Source: Mycobacterium kyogaense (GTDB lineage Bacteria; Actinomycetota; Actinomycetes; Mycobacteriales; Mycobacteriaceae). Taken from it: DNA of 64,000 nt. Position numbers and translations under genes: made by a program. The notes under the pieces are model-generated. The model did not search any database and had not been told where the DNA came from. It worked only from the letters and a program-made list of their open reading frames with translations. This document shows positions 1 to 9,457 of the stretch, piece after piece. The DNA lies in the NCBI RefSeq assembly GCF_003254575.1, contig NZ_QJUA01000005.1, positions 149,596 through 213,595 on the forward strand, read 5' to 3'. Positions within the stretch are counted from its first letter, which is position 1. Every line of letters starts with the position of its first letter.

Positions 1-470
1 ACCCCCTGCGTGTTCGAGTGCCCACCGGGATCGGGGACGATCTCGACGCCGCGTGCTGCGACTTCGAGGACGCCATCCGTGCGGCCGGCGGAGTCGATCT
101 GCAGATCCTGGGGATCGGCCGCAACGGGCACCTCGGGTTCAACGAGCCGGGGTCGCTGTTCGCGTCACGCACGCGGGTCGCGGCTCTCGCCGAGTCGACC
201 CGGCGGGACAACGCCCGGTTCTTCGACCGGTTGGATGACGTGCCGACCCGCTGTGTCACGCAGGGATTGGCCACGATCATGCAGGCGCGCACCGCCGTCC
301 TGATCGCGACCGGAGCGGCGAAAGCTCAGGCGCTCGCCGCCGCCGTCCGCGGACCGGTCTCCACGCAGTGCCCGGCGTCGATCCTGCAGCGCCATCCGCA
401 TGCGGTCGTGATCGTCGACCCGCCTGCTGCGGCCGCCCTCGAGATGAACGACCGAATGTTCAGTCGGTGA
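1..470 (+). CDS. nagB: Glucosamine-6-phosphate deaminase-like protein, 3' part only
   Basis: C-terminal ~155 residues of a NagB-family protein; the reading frame is open from base 3, so the start lies before the window. NagB converts glucosamine-6-phosphate to fructose-6-phosphate and ammonia in cytoplasmic amino-sugar catabolism. The stretch LGIGRNGHLGFNEPGS matches the family's active-site signature (G-x-G-x-N-G-H-x-x-F-N-E-P), and the following VTQGLATIMQA segment also fits. Some NagB relatives act on other sugar phosphates, so the exact substrate is not proven. Its last 11 bases overlap the end of the convergent hydrolase gene on the minus strand. Confidence 0.85.
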   Translation, partial: PLRVRVPTGIGDDLDAACCDFEDAIRAAGGVDLQILGIGRNGHLGFNEPGSLFASRTRVAALAESTRRDNARFFDRLDDVPTRCVTQGLATIMQARTAVLIATGAAKAQALAAAVRGPVSTQCPASILQRHPHAVVIVDPPAAAALEMNDRMFSR

Positions 471-2142
471 AAGCGCGCGAGTAGCGGCAGCCGTCGCGTT
501 CGGCCCATGCCGCCGCACCGCCGACCAGCGGCCCGAAGGTGAGGCGTTCTGGGAGGCGGGGATCGGCACCGATGCGATAGACACGATCGCCGAGGGGCAC
601 CAGTTCGACCTCGCCGCCGGGCGCCTCGACACCACCCGGCGCGATCAGGAGAAGTCGACCGCCCCGTGCCACCACGCGGAAGTTGGTGAACCACGGCGTG
701 TAGGAACGGTAGCGCCCGCACAGCGCGGCGTCCGCCGGCTCTGGCAGTCGCTGTCCCCGGCTGTCGCCGCGAGTGAAAGTGCGCGGGCCCCAATGCCATG
801 CGCCGGAGTCGAAGTGCAACGGGAAGGCGCGCAGGCCACGGTATCGCGTCAGCGCCGTGTCGCCCCACGTGCGCAGCAGCGGTGCCGTGTCGCCTCCGGT
901 GTCGCCCCCGGAGTCGATGCCGAGCCGGACGCGAGTACCGGCCCGCTCGGTGACAAGGCATCGCAGGATGCGCGGTTCGGAACCAGCTGCCGTGTGGGTG
1001 AATTCACCGACGCGTTCGGCGGCCTGCTCGGCGTCCCACCAGGAGGGGTCCAGGTCGTCCCGAGGCACCGAACCGGGGTGTTCGTACTCCGCGGCGACGG
1101 TGCGGGCAAGCGCTTCGGCCACCGGCGAGTCACCGTTGGCGTTGGTCAGGACACAGACGGCCAGCCCGTGGTCGAGGTCGGCGAGCAGAAACGACGCGTA
1201 CCCGACCATTCCGCCTCCATGCGACAGCACAGTGCGGCCATGGATCTGCTCGACGTTCACGCCGAGGCCGTACCGACTGGTCGTCGATGCCGGCACACCC
1301 GGCAGCGCGAGGACATCCTCTCCCGACGGTGCGGTGGCGTGCACCATGGCGGCGAATTCCTCGACCTCGAGGAAGCTGTGGCCGTCGATGGTGCCTCGCC
1401 CCAGAAGCATCCGAGCAAAACGCGCGAGGTCCGCGATCGTCGCCGCGATGTTGCCGTCGGCGCCGGCCACTTCGAGATAGGGCACGGCCGTCACGGGGTC
1501 GCCCGGAATCCAGGGACGATCGTCGCGCAGCGGTCGGTAGCCGCGGGCCATGGCCGGGTCGTCGTCGTAGGTGACGCAGGCGGTGCTGTCCGACATGCCG
1601 AGGGGTCGCAGGATGTCGTCGCAGACCAACTCGACCAGACTCCGGCCGGAGATCTGGGCGACTGCGAGGCCGGTCAGGATGTACCCGAGATTGGAGTAGT
1701 GGAAGAAGCTGCCCGGCGCGGCTGATGACAGCGAGCCCCGAAAACAGATCGCCTGACCGATGTCGTCGGGCACGGCGTCGACGCTGGACACCAGGCCCGC
1801 AGTGTGATTGAGCAACCTCCGCACTGTGAGCGCGTCGTCATCGAGCGGTTCGGGCAACCAGTCCAGGACGGCGCTCACCGGCTCGTCGAGCGAGAGCTGT
1901 CCACTCCGCACGGCGCGCAGTGCCGCGATCGCAGTGAATGTCTTACTGATGGAGCCGATTTGGAAGCGATGGCGGGGAGCGACCGCGATGCCGGCAGCCA
2001 GATCGGCGTAGCCGAACGAATGACTGAAGACCTCACCGTGCCGGTCCACGACCGTGACCGCACCTCCCGGGATCGACCACTGCCGGGCGATGGTCGTGAT
2101 GAGGGCCGTCAGGTCCGTCCGGGCCCACTCGGATGACGTCAC
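460..2142 (-). CDS. Serine hydrolase of the beta-lactamase / penicillin-binding-protein fold
   Basis: About 560 residues. The N-terminal ~360 residues form a class C beta-lactamase-like domain with the three expected motifs: S64-I-S-K67 (nucleophile and lysine), Y149-S-N151, and H308-G-G. The remaining ~200 residues form an extra C-terminal domain, as in many D-aminopeptidase and esterase-like members. No signal peptide is evident. The frame is open to 2268, but I prefer the GTG at 2142 because GGAG lies 7 bases upstream and the longer version would overlap the divergent permease start. It shares its upstream region with that permease, which suggests a linked role in using an amino acid or peptide; this is inference, and the substrate cannot be read from the sequence. 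Confidence 0.8.
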   Translation of the reverse strand: MTSSEWARTDLTALITTIARQWSIPGGAVTVVDRHGEVFSHSFGYADLAAGIAVAPRHRFQIGSISKTFTAIAALRAVRSGQLSLDEPVSAVLDWLPEPLDDDALTVRRLLNHTAGLVSSVDAVPDDIGQAICFRGSLSSAAPGSFFHYSNLGYILTGLAVAQISGRSLVELVCDDILRPLGMSDSTACVTYDDDPAMARGYRPLRDDRPWIPGDPVTAVPYLEVAGADGNIAATIADLARFARMLLGRGTIDGHSFLEVEEFAAMVHATAPSGEDVLALPGVPASTTSRYGLGVNVEQIHGRTVLSHGGGMVGYASFLLADLDHGLAVCVLTNANGDSPVAEALARTVAAEYEHPGSVPRDDLDPSWWDAEQAAERVGEFTHTAAGSEPRILRCLVTERAGTRVRLGIDSGGDTGGDTAPLLRTWGDTALTRYRGLRAFPLHFDSGAWHWGPRTFTRGDSRGQRLPEPADAALCGRYRSYTPWFTNFRVVARGGRLLLIAPGGVEAPGGEVELVPLGDRVYRIGADPRLPERLTFGPLVGGAAAWAERDGCRYSRAFTD

Positions 2143-2196
2143 GCCAGAACTCCATTCGCATCGTCGGGCGAGGTCTCGCACCGACCAACCTTCGAG

Positions 2197-2225
2197 TTGC
2201 AGGACAATATACTGAGTATTATGTT
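2197..2225 (+). promoter_or_regulatory. Candidate promoter and operator between divergent hydrolase and permease genes
   Basis: TTGCAG (2197-2202) and TATGTT (2220-2225) are separated by 17 bases and could serve as -35 and -10 for the permease. Between them sits the inverted repeat ATACT-g-AGTAT (2209-2219), placed where a regulator could block polymerase. The repeat is short and no regulator gene is adjacent, so this is a moderate-confidence prediction. Confidence 0.4.
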
Positions 2226-2257
2226 GGCGCGGGGGCCAAGCCCGAGGAGTATTCGCC

Positions 2258-3685
2258 GTGTCTGACACCGCATCTGAGCAGAATCAACAGCGAGGCACGC
2301 TGAGGTCCGGGGCGTTGCGCGCCGGTGACGTCGTCGTGATGGCGCTCGCGAGTTCAGGTCCCACCCAGAGCGTCGCGGTCACGCTCGCGGCAATCCTCGC
2401 CACCGTCTCGTACGCGGGTTTCCTGCCGATCCTGATCTGTTTCGTGCCCATGCTCGGCATCGCGCTCGGCTACCAGCGGCTCCATGCATGGCAACCCAGT
2501 GCGGGCGCGACCTACTCGTGGGTGGGCCGGGTCCTCAACCCGCACATCGGCTTCTTCGCCGGCTGGATCATGCTGCTCTACTACACAGTCGGCACCACCA
2601 GCCTGACGATCCCCCTGGGGAGCTACCTGCTGAGCTTCTTCTCCGACGACGCGGCCAATGACGCCGTCGCGGTGGCCGCCGTCGGTACCGTGTTCAACGT
2701 CGTCGTGCTCGTCATCGCCGCACTGGGTGCTCAGCTGTCCGCGAAGTTCCAGTGGATGTGGGCAGTCTTCGAATACGCATTGGTTCTCGGATTCGCGGTT
2801 GCCGCGGTCGTTTACATCAGTTCCGATCACCCCGGAGTGGTAGCGGTGGACTCGTCGTGGTTCACCGTCAGTGGCGCCGGGGGCTTCGATTCGCTCATCG
2901 CCGGTGTCCTGCTTGCGATCTTCCTCTACTCGGGCTGGGACACCGCGGCCTACGTCGGTGAGGAGGCCTCGGGCGAGAAAGCCGGGCGGGCTGCGGTGAC
3001 GAGCGTCGTCCTGCTGTTCGTCATCTATTCGGTGACCGTGCTCGCGTTCCAGGGCATCGCACCCATGCAGGAGATGCAGGACCACGCCGCCAACATCCTG
3101 GCCTTCGTGGGGGAGCGCCTCGGCGGTGGCTTCTGGAAAGAGGTGATGATCGCGGCCGTGCTCGGCGGCACGCTCGCGTCGCTTCTGGCCGCGATCGTCA
3201 GCTCGTCGCGCATCGGTTTCGCGATGGGCCGCGACCGCGTCATCCCCTCCTGGTTCGCCGGAGTCAGCGCCCGCTTCGGCACACCGTGGAACGCCACGCT
3301 GGTTTTCGGCCTGCTCAACGTCGTGTTCCTCTGGGGTTCGACAATGATCAGCTCAGTGGGCGCCGCGCTGGCAGACATCGTCAGCACCTTGGGCCTGATG
3401 GCTGCCATCTTCTACCTGCTCACCGCCAGCACTGCCATCTGGTGTTATCGCTCCCAGATCACCCGCTCGGTCGGCGATTTCGTGATCGGTGGCGTGATGC
3501 CGGGCCTGGGTGCCCTCTTCCTGGCCTTCGTCATCGTCTATGCGCTGGCGTCCGGTTCCCTCAACGGGATCGAGATCGCCTTCGGCGTGGGGCTTTCGGC
3601 CTTCGGCCTGGTGCTGTCGTTCCTCTCGGCGCGCATCGGCAAAGCGCCGTATTACACGGCGGGCCGCCGACGCTACGGGGAATAG
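2258..3685 (+). CDS. APC-superfamily amino acid permease
   Basis: 475-residue integral membrane protein with about 12 hydrophobic segments and the family look of amino acid/polyamine/organocation transporters: the N-terminal stretch ALRAGDVVVMALASSGPTQS fits the first helix region, and YSGWDTAAYVGEEA matches the conserved segment around helix 6. It likely imports an amino acid or amine by cation symport; the substrate is not predictable. Start GTG 2258 is preceded by GAGGAG (2244-2249) at 8 bases. It is divergent from the beta-lactamase-fold hydrolase. Confidence 0.85.
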   Translation: MSDTASEQNQQRGTLRSGALRAGDVVVMALASSGPTQSVAVTLAAILATVSYAGFLPILICFVPMLGIALGYQRLHAWQPSAGATYSWVGRVLNPHIGFFAGWIMLLYYTVGTTSLTIPLGSYLLSFFSDDAANDAVAVAAVGTVFNVVVLVIAALGAQLSAKFQWMWAVFEYALVLGFAVAAVVYISSDHPGVVAVDSSWFTVSGAGGFDSLIAGVLLAIFLYSGWDTAAYVGEEASGEKAGRAAVTSVVLLFVIYSVTVLAFQGIAPMQEMQDHAANILAFVGERLGGGFWKEVMIAAVLGGTLASLLAAIVSSSRIGFAMGRDRVIPSWFAGVSARFGTPWNATLVFGLLNVVFLWGSTMISSVGAALADIVSTLGLMAAIFYLLTASTAIWCYRSQITRSVGDFVIGGVMPGLGALFLAFVIVYALASGSLNGIEIAFGVGLSAFGLVLSFLSARIGKAPYYTAGRRRYGE

Positions 3686-3714
3686 ATTTCGCGTCCTGCG
3701 GGTCGTGTCCAGGT

Positions 3715-4167
3715 GTGAGTGACACCGAATTCAACTCAGAAGAACTGGTCAACAACGCCGACGCGCTCAACGAGATGAACCGGCAGGTCGTCGACGAGTT
3801 CCGCGCCAACGGCGGCAAGGTCGGCGGACCGTTCGAGGGCTCGCCCATCGTGTTGCTGACCACCACCGGCGCCAAGTCGGGGCAGCCGCGCGTGTCCCCG
3901 CTGGTGTACTTCGACATCGACGGCCGCATCCTGATCGCCGGCTCGATGGGTGGCGCGCCGAAGGCTCCGGCATGGGTGCACAACCTGCGCGCCCACCCGG
4001 CGGTGCACGTGGAGATCGGCGAGGAGGCCTACGACGCGCAGGCCAGGGAGCTGCCCCGCGAAGAGCGCGACGCGCTGTACCCGCGTGTCGTCGAGAAGGC
4101 TCCCCAGTTCGGCGAGTACCAGGCCAAGACGAGCCGGGTCATCCCGCTGTTCGAGCTCACGAGGTGA
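3715..4167 (+). CDS. Nitroreductase/deazaflavin-dependent oxidoreductase-like protein (DUF385/Ddn family)
   Basis: 150 residues. The core pattern, with PIVLLTTTGAKSGQPRVSPL followed by a glycine-rich GSMGGAPKAPAWVHNLRAHP segment, is typical of the split-barrel proteins related to Ddn, an F420H2-dependent quinone/nitro reductase expanded in mycobacteria. Members bind deazaflavin F420 and reduce quinones or other electron acceptors, often at the membrane. The GTG start at 3715 begins VSDTEFNSEEL; an earlier start is possible but gives an arginine-rich, shadow-like N-terminus. Its 3' end overlaps the convergent DUF302 gene by 11 bases. The natural substrate is unknown. Confidence 0.8.
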   Translation: MSDTEFNSEELVNNADALNEMNRQVVDEFRANGGKVGGPFEGSPIVLLTTTGAKSGQPRVSPLVYFDIDGRILIAGSMGGAPKAPAWVHNLRAHPAVHVEIGEEAYDAQARELPREERDALYPRVVEKAPQFGEYQAKTSRVIPLFELTR

Positions 4168-4645
4168 CCTTGGCGGCCAACGCTGCCAATTTCACGTCGA
4201 GTGCCTCAGCGGCGCTACGCAATTGCGCATTGTCGTCGACCGGCATCAACGAGGACGGCCTGACGTAGGTCAGGCTGCTGCTCCCGTTCTCGTCGAGGAT
4301 CAGCACCTCGACGGGGACGAACAGCCCCGCCGTCTGGTCGTGCCTCAGCATCGTGATCGCGATCAGCGGATTGCCGAGGATCACCCGCAGCACCTTGCGC
4401 TCGATGCCGGCCTTGCCGATCCAGGCCCCGTGATCGAGCTGAGCGAACAGCATGAATCCGCTGGGTCCGACGTAGGGTTCGACGCGACGTTGGTAGGCCT
4501 CCCAATCGCCGCCGGTGGCGCCGATCTCGTCGATCGGCACCGGCTGCTCGCCGATGTCGGCGAGCAGCGCGGCGACCAGGTCGTCGTAACTCTTGGCGCT
4601 GTCGTAGCGCACCCGGACTCCGTCGAAGCGGGTCTCGGTCGGCAT
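4157..4645 (-). CDS. DUF302 family protein
   Basis: 162 residues, beginning MPTETRFDGVRVRYDSAKSYDD. The pattern of a ~100-residue alpha/beta domain with the central HGAWIGKAGIERKVLRVILGNP region and a late FVPVEVLILDENG strand fits the DUF302 fold. Members are small cytoplasmic proteins of unclear biochemical role. The ATG at 4645 lies one base after the thiolase stop codon, so the two genes are almost certainly co-transcribed and translationally coupled. No catalytic motif can be pointed to. Confidence 0.75.
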   Translation of the reverse strand: MPTETRFDGVRVRYDSAKSYDDLVAALLADIGEQPVPIDEIGATGGDWEAYQRRVEPYVGPSGFMLFAQLDHGAWIGKAGIERKVLRVILGNPLIAITMLRHDQTAGLFVPVEVLILDENGSSSLTYVRPSSLMPVDDNAQLRSAAEALDVKLAALAAKVTS

Positions 4646-4646
4646 G

Positions 4647-5831
4647 TCAGAGCCGCTCGATGATCGTGGCGTTGGCCATCCCGCCGCCCTCACACATGGT
4701 CTGCAGGGCGTAGCGACCCCCTCGCTGGTGCAGCGCATTGACGAGCGTGGTCATGATGCGGGCGCCACTGGCCCCCAGCGGATGCCCGATCGCGATCGCG
4801 CCGCCGTTGACATTGGTGCGGGTCAGATCCGCGCCGGTGTCGCGGGCCCACGACAGCACGACCGGGGCGAACGCCTCGTTGACCTCGAACAGGTCGATGT
4901 CGTCGAGCGACAGGCCCGAACGCGCCAGCACCTTCGCGGTCGCGGGGATCACGCCGGTCAGCATGTACAGCGGGTCCGAGCCCACCGCGACCGTCGTGTG
5001 GATGCGGGCGAGCGGTGTCAGACCGAGCCGGCGCGCGGCGGCCCCGCTGGTGATCATCACCGCGGCGCTGCCGTCGGACAGCGGCGAACTGTTGCCCGGG
5101 GTGATCCGCCAGTCGATCTGCGGGAAGCGTGCGCCGATGGCCTCGTTGTAGAACGCGGGCTTCAGCCCGGCGAGTGTCTCCACCGTCGTGTCGGGACGGA
5201 TGATCTCGTCGTGGGTCAACCCCGCGATCGGTGTGAGCTCGGCGTCGAACAGCCCGTCCTTGGCAGCGCGGGCCGCCTTCTGGTGACTTTCGGCAGAGAA
5301 CTCGTCGAGCTCGGTGCGCGACAGATTCCACTTCGCCGCGATCAGTTCGGCGCTGATGCCCTGGGCTACGAGGCCGTCGGGGTAGCGCTGCGCCACACCG
5401 TCGCCGAACGGGCTGCTACCCGGCAGGACGGCCGCGCCCATCGGCACCCGGCTCATCGATTCGACACCCGCGGCGATGACGATGTCGTAGGCACCGGCGA
5501 GCACGCCCTGGGCGGCGAAGCTGATCGCCTGCTGGCTGCTGCCGCATTGGCGATCGACCGTCGTACCCGGAACGGACTCGGGGAATCCTGCGCCCAGCAC
5601 GGCGTTTCGCGCGATGTTGAGTGCCTGGTCACCGGCCTGGGTGACTGCACCGGCGATCACGTCGTCGACGTCGGCCGGGTCGATGCCGGTGCGGGTGACG
5701 ACCTCGCGCAGGCTGTGGGCGAGTAGATCGGCGGGCAGCACGTCGTGCAGCGCGCCGCTGGCCTTACCCTTACCGACGGGGGTTCGCACTGCGCCGACGA
5801 TGACGGCGTCGCGGTCGGAGTATTCGGCCAT
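4647..5831 (-). CDS. Acetyl-CoA acetyltransferase (thiolase)
   Basis: 394 residues, the usual length of a thiolase. It carries the nucleophilic cysteine in VDRQCGSSQQA (C96), the active-site histidine in AIGHPLGASG (H350) and the C-terminal cysteine in CEGGGMANA (C380). Thiolases cleave or form beta-ketoacyl-CoA in fatty acid and related degradation. The ATG at 5831 is preceded by AGGAGG at suitable spacing. It is followed one base later by the DUF302 gene and is divergent from an HxlR-type regulator with which it shares an inverted-repeat operator. Which acyl chain it handles is not evident. Confidence 0.93.
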   Translation of the reverse strand: MAEYSDRDAVIVGAVRTPVGKGKASGALHDVLPADLLAHSLREVVTRTGIDPADVDDVIAGAVTQAGDQALNIARNAVLGAGFPESVPGTTVDRQCGSSQQAISFAAQGVLAGAYDIVIAAGVESMSRVPMGAAVLPGSSPFGDGVAQRYPDGLVAQGISAELIAAKWNLSRTELDEFSAESHQKAARAAKDGLFDAELTPIAGLTHDEIIRPDTTVETLAGLKPAFYNEAIGARFPQIDWRITPGNSSPLSDGSAAVMITSGAAARRLGLTPLARIHTTVAVGSDPLYMLTGVIPATAKVLARSGLSLDDIDLFEVNEAFAPVVLSWARDTGADLTRTNVNGGAIAIGHPLGASGARIMTTLVNALHQRGGRYALQTMCEGGGMANATIIERL

Positions 5832-5852
5832 GGGTCCTCCTGAGACTCGACT

Positions 5853-5876
5853 CTGAGTACTGCTCTCTATACTCAG
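5853..5876. promoter_or_regulatory. Inverted-repeat operator in the thiolase-HxlR divergent promoter
   Basis: A perfect 7-bp inverted repeat, CTGAGTA-N10-TACTCAG, lies centrally in the 94-bp gap between the thiolase and HxlR starts. A further half-like CTGAGTT follows at 5886-5892. Arm spacing of about 17 bp centre to centre fits binding by a dimeric winged-helix protein, and the neighbouring HxlR gene is the natural candidate, controlling itself and the thiolase pair. Confidence 0.55.
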
Positions 5877-5925
5877 ATGTAACAGCTGAGTTCACCGACA
5901 ACAACCCAGCAGGGGAGTGATCTGC

Positions 5926-6387
5926 ATGACAGTGCTGCAGGGCCCGTTGGCCGACCGCGACGCCTGGTCGGCCATCGGCAAGTGCCCGATCGAGAAGACC
6001 ATGGGGCTGGTCGGCACCAAGTCGGCGATGCTGATCATGCGGGAGGCCTTCTACGGCACCACTCGCTTCGACGATTTCGCCCGCCGCGTCGGCATCACCA
6101 AGGCGGCCACGTCCGCCCGGCTCTCCGAACTCGTCGACGCCGGTCTGCTGGCCAAGCAGCCCTACCGCGAACCGGGCCAGCGGGTCCGCGACGAGTACGT
6201 GCTCACCGAGGCCGGGACGGAGTTCATGCCGGTGGTGTGGGCGATGTTCGAGTGGGGCCGCAAGCACCTCGGCGACTCGGCGCTACGGCTGAAGCACCTC
6301 GAGTGTGGGGCCCAGGCGCGCGTCGAGATCGTCTGCGACAACGGGCACGTGGTGCCACCCGACGAACTGGGGATCGCGATCAGGTGA
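5926..6387 (+). CDS. HxlR-type winged-helix transcriptional regulator
   Basis: 153 residues. The segment with a conserved N-terminal cysteine, KCPIEKTMGLVGTKSAMLIM (C20), followed by RFDDFARRVGITKAATSARL as the recognition region and a wing with DEYVLTEAGTEF, is the HxlR layout. Such dimers regulate nearby metabolic genes in response to small molecules, aldehydes or redox changes. The ATG at 5926 has AGGGGAG 8 bases upstream and is preferred to the GTG at 5917, which overlaps that ribosome site. It is divergent from the thiolase gene. Its end overlaps the convergent cupin gene by 8 bases. Confidence 0.88.
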   Translation: MTVLQGPLADRDAWSAIGKCPIEKTMGLVGTKSAMLIMREAFYGTTRFDDFARRVGITKAATSARLSELVDAGLLAKQPYREPGQRVRDEYVLTEAGTEFMPVVWAMFEWGRKHLGDSALRLKHLECGAQARVEIVCDNGHVVPPDELGIAIR

Positions 6388-6724
6388 GGTAGACCTTGCG
6401 CAGCCGCTCGGTCACGGTCCAAGTGGTGCGCGCACCCTCGGCCAGCCGCACGACATCGCCCGCTACGAGCGTCAATGGCGCTGTGCCATCGGCGAATTCG
6501 ACCGTGGCTCGGCCCGACAACACGACGAAGATCTCGTCGCTCTCGACATCGGTCATCGTGCCCTCGGTCATCTCCCAGATGCCGACCTCGACCTCACCGA
6601 GGGTGCCCAGCTCGACGCTGCCGGTCTGCGGCCGCCCCGCCACACTCTGATCGGCTGGCACGTCGACCAGCTCCACGGGCACGTGCGCGGCGCGCAGCAC
6701 CCCGTTCGGCTGCAGCGCCGTCAT
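6380..6724 (-). CDS. Cupin-fold protein (DUF861/Cupin_3 type), last gene of the sugar operon
   Basis: 114 residues. The single cupin domain shows a VEVGIWEMTEGTMTDVESDEIFVVLSGRATVEF first motif and a later GDVVRLAEGARTTW motif, as in the ureidoglycolate hydrolase-like Cupin_3 group. Its start overlaps the stop of the BtpA-like gene by four bases (ATGA), so it belongs to the operon. It could be a sugar-modifying enzyme or a binding protein; the metal-binding histidines typical of many cupins are not clear here. It is convergent with the HxlR regulator. Confidence 0.75.
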   Translation of the reverse strand: MTALQPNGVLRAAHVPVELVDVPADQSVAGRPQTGSVELGTLGEVEVGIWEMTEGTMTDVESDEIFVVLSGRATVEFADGTAPLTLVAGDVVRLAEGARTTWTVTERLRKVYLT

Positions 6725-7542
6725 CGCTGGGTCTGCCGGAACTCTTTGGCCGCGGTCATCAGTTCTTCCACCCGCGACTTCTCGGCAGGGTTGGTGAACA
6801 CGCCGTCCTTCTTGAAGTAGGTGCCCACCACCGCGCCGTCGGCGATGGCGAGCTGGCTCGCGACGTTGTTGGCCCGCACACCGGTGTTGACGAACACCGG
6901 CACCGCGCCGGCGGCGTCCTTGACCACCTTGAGCGCCTCGGTGTCGGTCGGGGAGCCGGCGGTGGCGCCCGAGACGCAGATCGCGTCCGGCAGCGTGGCG
7001 AACACGGTGGTGCGGGTGATCGCGGCCAGATCCCGGTCGGTCAGGTACTGCGCCGATTCCGGGACGATGTTGAACAGCAGCTTGACCCCCGCGCCGCCGA
7101 CGCGGGCCCGGTGCCGGGCCACCTCACCGACATTGGTGTCCCACAGACCGAAATCGCTGGCGTAGACGCCGGTGAAGATCTCCCGCACGAATGACGCCCC
7201 GGTGGCGACCGCGAGATCGATCGAGGCGCGGCCATCCCAGAGCACGTTCACCCCGTAGGGCACGCTGATGTCGGGCAGCAGTTCCCCGATGATGCGCGCC
7301 ATCGTGATCGCGGTGATCGGTTCGGTCTTGGTCAGGTAGGGCAGGCTGAACTCGTTGCTGATCATGATCCCGTCGACGCCGCCGCCCTGCAGTGCGTCGA
7401 GTTCGGTGCGGGCCCGATCGAGCACCGCGGCGATGCCGCCGGCCGAGTCGTAGCCCGGGTCCCCGGGCAGGGCGGACAGGTGCAGCATGGCGATGACGGG
7501 CTTGCGGACGCCGAAAACCTCGTCGAGCCAGGTGGTGGTCAC
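6721..7542 (-). CDS. BtpA/SgcQ family TIM-barrel protein
   Basis: 273 residues, starting at a GTG (VTTTWLDEVFG) with AAAGG 7 bases upstream. Family features are VIAMLHLSALPGDP near the N-terminus, GGVDGIMISNEFSLPYL, FVREIFTGVYASDFGLW and VFVNTGVRANNV. BtpA was first linked to photosystem I stability in cyanobacteria, while SgcQ sits in an enteric sugar operon; the enzymatic reaction of the family is not established. Its placement after a short-chain dehydrogenase and before a cupin, in an ABC-transporter operon, argues for a step in carbohydrate catabolism. Confidence 0.82.
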   Translation of the reverse strand: MTTTWLDEVFGVRKPVIAMLHLSALPGDPGYDSAGGIAAVLDRARTELDALQGGGVDGIMISNEFSLPYLTKTEPITAITMARIIGELLPDISVPYGVNVLWDGRASIDLAVATGASFVREIFTGVYASDFGLWDTNVGEVARHRARVGGAGVKLLFNIVPESAQYLTDRDLAAITRTTVFATLPDAICVSGATAGSPTDTEALKVVKDAAGAVPVFVNTGVRANNVASQLAIADGAVVGTYFKKDGVFTNPAEKSRVEELMTAAKEFRQTQR

Positions 7543-7586
7543 AGGAGTGCCTTTCTGTTGTACAGCTTCGAAAGAGTTGCGGGATC

Positions 7587-8357
7587 TCAGTCCATGTAGG
7601 CGCCGCCGTTGACGGCCAGCGCTTCCCCGGTGATGAATCGGGCGTCGTCGGAGAGCAGGAACGCGACCGCCCGCGCGACGTCCTCGGGTTGTTCGAGCCT
7701 GCCCAGGGGAGTGTCGGCGAGCATCATGTCGCGCACCCCGTCGGGCGTGGTGCCGCGCAGCTGCGCTTCCCACTCCAATTCACGGGACTGCATGGGTGTT
7801 TCGACGTAACCCGGGCACACGCAGTTGACGGTGATGCCGTATTCGCCGAGTTCGTAGGCCATCGCCTGGGTGAGGCCGACGACCCCGAACTTGGAGGCGA
7901 CGTAATCCGACAGGTACGGCACGCGCCCCTGCTTGCCGGCCATCGAGGCGGTGTTGACGATCGCGCCCGCCACCCCGGTCCGCGCCATCTCCCGGGCCGC
8001 GGCCTGACCGCAGACGAACACGCCCTTGAGGTTCACCGCCATCGTCTGCTCGTAGCGCTCGACGGGTGCGTCGAGGAAACGGTGCATGAACGAGATGCCG
8101 GCGTTGCTCACCCAGGCGTGCAGACAGAGCCGTTCGGCGACGTCGGCAGCCAGCGCGGAGGCGGCGGCCGCGTCGGTGACGTCGAGTGCGGCGGACTCGT
8201 GTCCGGCATCGGGGCCGGGCAGCGCGCCGGCTACCGCCGCGGCGGCGTCGGCATCGAGGTCGGTGACGATCACCCGCCAATCCCGCTGGGCGAGTTCACC
8301 GGCGATCGCTCGGCCGATGCCCGAGCCTGCGCCGGTCACCACGACGGTTCTGCTCAT
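7587..8357 (-). CDS. Short-chain dehydrogenase/reductase, probable polyol or sugar dehydrogenase
   Basis: 256 residues, classical SDR. TGAGSGIG (8-15) binds NAD(P), the NAG motif has N85, and the catalytic residues are S138, Y152 and K156 (YVASK). The acidic residue in VTDLD after the second strand favours NAD(H). It resembles sorbitol/ribitol/xylitol-type dehydrogenases, which fits its position between a sugar ABC transporter and a BtpA-like gene and upstream presence of a carbohydrate kinase. The exact polyol or sugar oxidised cannot be told. Likely co-transcribed with the ATPase gene 25 bases upstream. Confidence 0.87.
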   Translation of the reverse strand: MSRTVVVTGAGSGIGRAIAGELAQRDWRVIVTDLDADAAAAVAGALPGPDAGHESAALDVTDAAAASALAADVAERLCLHAWVSNAGISFMHRFLDAPVERYEQTMAVNLKGVFVCGQAAAREMARTGVAGAIVNTASMAGKQGRVPYLSDYVASKFGVVGLTQAMAYELGEYGITVNCVCPGYVETPMQSRELEWEAQLRGTTPDGVRDMMLADTPLGRLEQPEDVARAVAFLLSDDARFITGEALAVNGGAYMD

Positions 8358-8382
8358 CAGGTGTTGTGTTCCTCTCGTGTCT

Positions 8383-9447
<1,065 letters not shown>

Positions 9448-9457
9448 AGATGCCTTC

